Positions 5,251 through 7,320 of a stretch of 7,320 nt of DNA are shown here, piece after piece. The stretch's first letter is position 1, and the number at the start of each line of letters is the position of its first letter. Source of the DNA: Candidatus Saccharimonadales bacterium (GTDB lineage Bacteria; Patescibacteriota; Saccharimonadia; Saccharimonadales; Saccharimonadaceae). The notes beneath the pieces are model-generated. The model did no database searches. It was not told the origin of the DNA and saw nothing but the letters and a program-made list of their open reading frames with translations. Position numbers and translations under genes: made by a program. The stretch spans positions 1 through 7,320 of the forward strand of contig JASLCR010000028.1 in the NCBI GenBank assembly GCA_030145955.1, given 5' to 3'.

Positions 5251-6537
5251 TTAATCAAGTTGTTCAAGGAGAGTAAATTCTGCATTGCCGATACGAATCA
5301 TCGATTCGCCCGAGGCACCTTTACGGATTAACTCATGAGCAATGCCCATTTTTTGCATAATATCACGCAAGCGATTAACTGCCTGGAACTGCTCAAAATT
5401 AGTCCGAACAGCAAACTTCTCAATCTTTGTTCCGCTGACAACGAATACGTCGCCATCCTTCTCAATACTCCACGCATCGTCAGCGGCTGTACCACTTAAG
5501 GTAATAGTTGGAATTTCGTCTAACACAGCTTCATTTTCTGTGCTCAGCTGCGCATGCGCCTCAGACACAACGATACGGAGCGCCCTTAAGAGCTCGGTAA
5601 TACCTTGATGGGCCGTCGATGAGATGGCAAAAATTTGCACTCCTGGTGCAACTTTTTTGAGCGCATCTTTTTGCATCGTAATCATGTCCTCATCTAGCCC
5701 CTCGGTTTTTGTGAGTGCGATAATTTCTGGTCGTTCAAGCAGTGCAGGGTTATGGCTTGCAAGTTCGAGACGAATTGTTTGATATGCTTTAGCAATATCG
5801 TCCGTGTAGCCATCAATGAGGTGGAGAAGTACGGCCGTGCGCTCGACATGACGAAGGAAAGCGTCGCCCAAGCCCTTCCCCATAGAGGCACCTTCAATAA
5901 GCCCAGGAATATCTGCGATTAGTAGCGTATCGTCATCGATATTTGCAACACCAAGATTTGGCGTTAGCGTTGTAAACGCATAGTCAGCTATCTCTGGGCG
6001 GGCATTACTGACAACGCTAAGAAATGTCGACTTGCCTGCGTTTGGAAACCCGACAAGGCCTACATCGGCAAGCAGTTTTAGTTCAAGCTCTGCTTCAAAC
6101 TCTTCACCTTTTTCACCAAGCTCAGCAATCTTCGGTGCCTGACGGGTAGAACTCTTAAAATGCGCGTTGCCAAAGCCACCGTCACCGCCCTTCGCAATCA
6201 CAACTTGCTGGCCATGAGTCACGAGATCAGCAATGGCAATGCCATCTTTCTTCACCATAGTCCCCATCGGTACTTTTACGATCAGGTCTTCGCCAGATCT
6301 ACCACGCTTGTTTTGCTTTGCACCGTTGCCGCCAGGTTTTGCCTTTAACTCTGGCTTATAGCGAAAATCAATTAAGGTATTCAGATTCTCAGTGGCCTCA
6401 AAAACAACATTGCCGCCCTTGCCACCATCACCGCCATCAGGACCGCCCTTATCAACATAAATCTCATGCCGAAAACTGACGACTCCATCGCCGCCTTTTC
6501 CCGCCTGAACAAATACTTTTGCTGTGTCTACAAACAT
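5251..6537 (-). CDS. obg: Obg/CgtA GTPase, 50S ribosome assembly
   Basis: Obg is a slow-hydrolysing GTPase that binds the large ribosomal subunit during assembly and links it to stress signals. The 428-residue protein has the usual three parts. The glycine-rich Obg fold spans residues 1 to about 158 (MFVDTAKVFVQAGKGGDG, GGPDGGDGGKGG, KPGGNGAKQNKRGRSGEDL). The G domain has G1 GFPNAGKST (163-171), G2 FTTLTPNLG (188-196), G3 DIPGLIEGA (209-217), G4 LTKTEGLD (275-282) and G5 ISSTAHQG (305-312). The C-terminal OCT domain runs from about 350 to 428. Length is typical. G4 departs from the canonical NKxD: Asn is Thr and Asp is Glu. The start at 6537 is supported by the conserved MFVDTAKVFV opening. 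The upstream site is weak (GAGAG), with a TATACT -10 only 9 nt away, so the mRNA may be nearly leaderless. No terminator follows, so transcripts can run into the structured RNA downstream. Confidence 0.97.
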   Translation of the reverse strand: MFVDTAKVFVQAGKGGDGVVSFRHEIYVDKGGPDGGDGGKGGNVVFEATENLNTLIDFRYKPELKAKPGGNGAKQNKRGRSGEDLIVKVPMGTMVKKDGIAIADLVTHGQQVVIAKGGDGGFGNAHFKSSTRQAPKIAELGEKGEEFEAELELKLLADVGLVGFPNAGKSTFLSVVSNARPEIADYAFTTLTPNLGVANIDDDTLLIADIPGLIEGASMGKGLGDAFLRHVERTAVLLHLIDGYTDDIAKAYQTIRLELASHNPALLERPEIIALTKTEGLDEDMITMQKDALKKVAPGVQIFAISSTAHQGITELLRALRIVVSEAHAQLSTENEAVLDEIPTITLSGTAADDAWSIEKDGDVFVVSGTKIEKFAVRTNFEQFQAVNRLRDIMQKMGIAHELIRKGASGESMIRIGNAEFTLLEQLD

Positions 6538-6546
6538 TCTCTCACT

Positions 6547-6552
6547 AGTATA
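6547..6552 (-). promoter_or_regulatory. -10 element of obg
   Basis: TATACT on the minus strand (5/6 match to TATAAT) ends 9 nt before the obg ATG, placing the expected start about 3 nt from the start codon. No clear -35 hexamer is visible: the expected position falls inside the hairpin at 6556-6583. It is the third -10 box in the window that nearly abuts a start codon. Confidence 0.45.
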
Positions 6553-6555
6553 TCA

Positions 6556-6583
6556 AAGAGGTGCCCGAAACCGAGCACCTCTT
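6556..6583 (-). terminator. Stem-loop between the LysM-CHAP gene and obg
   Basis: AAGAGGTGC at 6556-6564 and GCACCTCTT at 6575-6583 form a 9-bp stem with a 10-nt loop, 20 nt past the stop of the CHAP gene. Only a short T run follows on the minus strand (CTCTTTGATAT), so termination is probably partial. The geometry fits a terminator for the hydrolase gene that insulates the obg promoter immediately after it. Confidence 0.6.
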
Positions 6584-6603
6584 ATCGTATTTACTTCCAG
6601 ATT

Positions 6604-7320
6604 TTATCGGTCGTGAATGTAAAGGTAGGCTTTTGCCTGTCCGGCAGAAATCGTTCGTGACGTAACACGATTGAAGTTACCAGCATAGTTCATCTCGGTG
6701 ATGTAGATATCACCATTCGACTTTACGCTTTCGACAATTGCTACGTGGCCAGGGCTGCCCGCCATAACGAGCACGGCGCCAGCACGCGGGTTATGATTGA
6801 CTTCGTAGCCAATTGCGCTTGCGCTATACGCCCATGAGCCGCCGTCTCCCCAGAAGCTACCAACTGGACGGCCAAGCTGTGCTCGGCGCTCATACGCATA
6901 CCATGTACAGTTGCCTGGAGCATAGCGGTTACCCGCAGATGCGTTAAGATTTACATTCATAACATTATATGCGCCACCAGGGTCTGAACCAGTACCACCA
7001 AACGTCGACCTTGAGGTTGATGGAGCAACATAGCCAGGACGTTCAGTTGCTGGTAGCACACCGCTTGGAATCACAAGCTTCTGACCTTCCTTTGGACGAG
7101 AAAGTTCGAGGTCGTTATACGAGATAATACGCGCAGGTTCGGTCTTATACTTCTTGGCAATCTCATTAATTGAGTCACCCTGCTTAAACGTATAGGCGAT
7201 GCCATCTACTGGCAAAATAGTCAATCTCTTACCAGCTGCTACATTGTCACTTGCAAGATCATTCGCCCAACGAACTGTATCCGCAGATACACCGAACTGG
7301 GCAGCAATACTCTCAACGGT
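6604..7320 (-). CDS. LysM-LysM-CHAP peptidoglycan hydrolase (5' end outside window)
   Basis: The frame runs from the window edge to TAA at 6604-6606, giving 238 visible residues and lacking its N-terminus. The TTG at 7224 is an internal leucine, not a start: the frame continues upstream with clear LysM sequence. Numbering from the edge, a LysM repeat covers about 1-40 (TVESIAAQFGVSADTVRWAN), a second about 44-87 (QGDSINEIAKKYKTEPARI to LVIPSG), then a Ser/Thr/Gly-rich linker (about 90-117) and a CHAP domain (about 118-238). The likely catalytic residues are Cys138 in PGNCTWYAYER, His192 in SPGHVAIVE and Glu209 or Asn211 in ITEMNY. CHAP domains are NlpC/P60-like amidases or endopeptidases; LysM binds glycan GlcNAc. 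The protein should act outside the membrane in wall remodelling or, in an epibiotic lifestyle, on another cell's wall. The signal peptide, if any, lies outside the window. A stem-loop follows. Confidence 0.93.
   Translation of the reverse strand, partial: TVESIAAQFGVSADTVRWANDLASDNVAAGKRLTILPVDGIAYTFKQGDSINEIAKKYKTEPARIISYNDLELSRPKEGQKLVIPSGVLPATERPGYVAPSTSRSTFGGTGSDPGGAYNVMNVNLNASAGNRYAPGNCTWYAYERRAQLGRPVGSFWGDGGSWAYSASAIGYEVNHNPRAGAVLVMAGSPGHVAIVESVKSNGDIYITEMNYAGNFNRVTSRTISAGQAKAYLYIHDR

Noticed and set aside
6604..7224. LysM-CHAP gene starting at 7224
   Set aside because: The codon there is TTG, and the frame continues upstream to the window edge through a recognisable LysM repeat, so the gene is 5'-truncated by the window.
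1..7320. CRISPR array, tRNA or rRNA genes
   Set aside because: I saw no regularly spaced direct repeats, cloverleaf-like sequence with a GGTTCRA T-arm, or rRNA segments on either strand.

Overview
The window looks like a bacterial chromosome segment from a small-genome lineage. Candidatus Saccharibacteria (TM7, Patescibacteria/CPR) is my best guess. I base this on the protein flavour (a LysM+CHAP cell-wall hydrolase of the kind common there, an Obg with a non-canonical G4 motif), moderate GC and tight packing. TGA behaves as a stop, so the code appears standard. This placement is an inference from recognised families, not a database result.

Layout from left to right. (1) Positions 1-2702, minus strand: uvrA, the damage-recognition ATPase of nucleotide excision repair. 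It reads open for 900 codons and is cut by the window edge about 40 residues before its expected end. (2) 2703-2840: a divergent promoter region. (3) 2841-3110, plus strand: an 89-residue two-helix membrane protein of unknown function, overlapping tail to tail by 7 nt with (4) 3104-4534, minus strand: a full-length exodeoxyribonuclease I (SbcB family) with all five DEDDh residues. (5) 4538-5244: a protein-poor block that appears to be an independent transcription unit on the minus strand. It has a perfect TTGACA-N17-TATAAT promoter at its right edge, a 586-nt body closed by a perfect 17-bp terminal helix and packed with hairpins, GNRA loops and a probable pseudoknot, and a Rho-independent terminator at its left edge. 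(6) 5251-6537, minus strand: the Obg/CgtA ribosome-assembly GTPase. (7) 6604 to the window end, minus strand: the C-terminal part of a secreted-type LysM-LysM-CHAP peptidoglycan hydrolase.

The protein genes are mostly housekeeping: two DNA-repair enzymes, a ribosome/stress GTPase and a wall hydrolase. The striking element is the block between obg and sbcB. I read it as a large, highly expressed, highly structured non-coding RNA of about 670 nt that I cannot assign to a known family. It carries none of the RNase P, tmRNA or group II intron signatures I looked for. Inside it is a 26-codon reading frame with a strong, well-spaced Shine-Dalgarno sequence and almost exclusively G/C-ending codons, so the RNA may be dual-function (structured RNA plus small peptide).

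A second theme is promoter placement. uvrA, the small membrane gene and obg each have a TATAAT-like -10 element only 8-12 nt before the start codon. This predicts leaderless or nearly leaderless mRNAs, whereas the structured RNA has a complete -35/-10 promoter.
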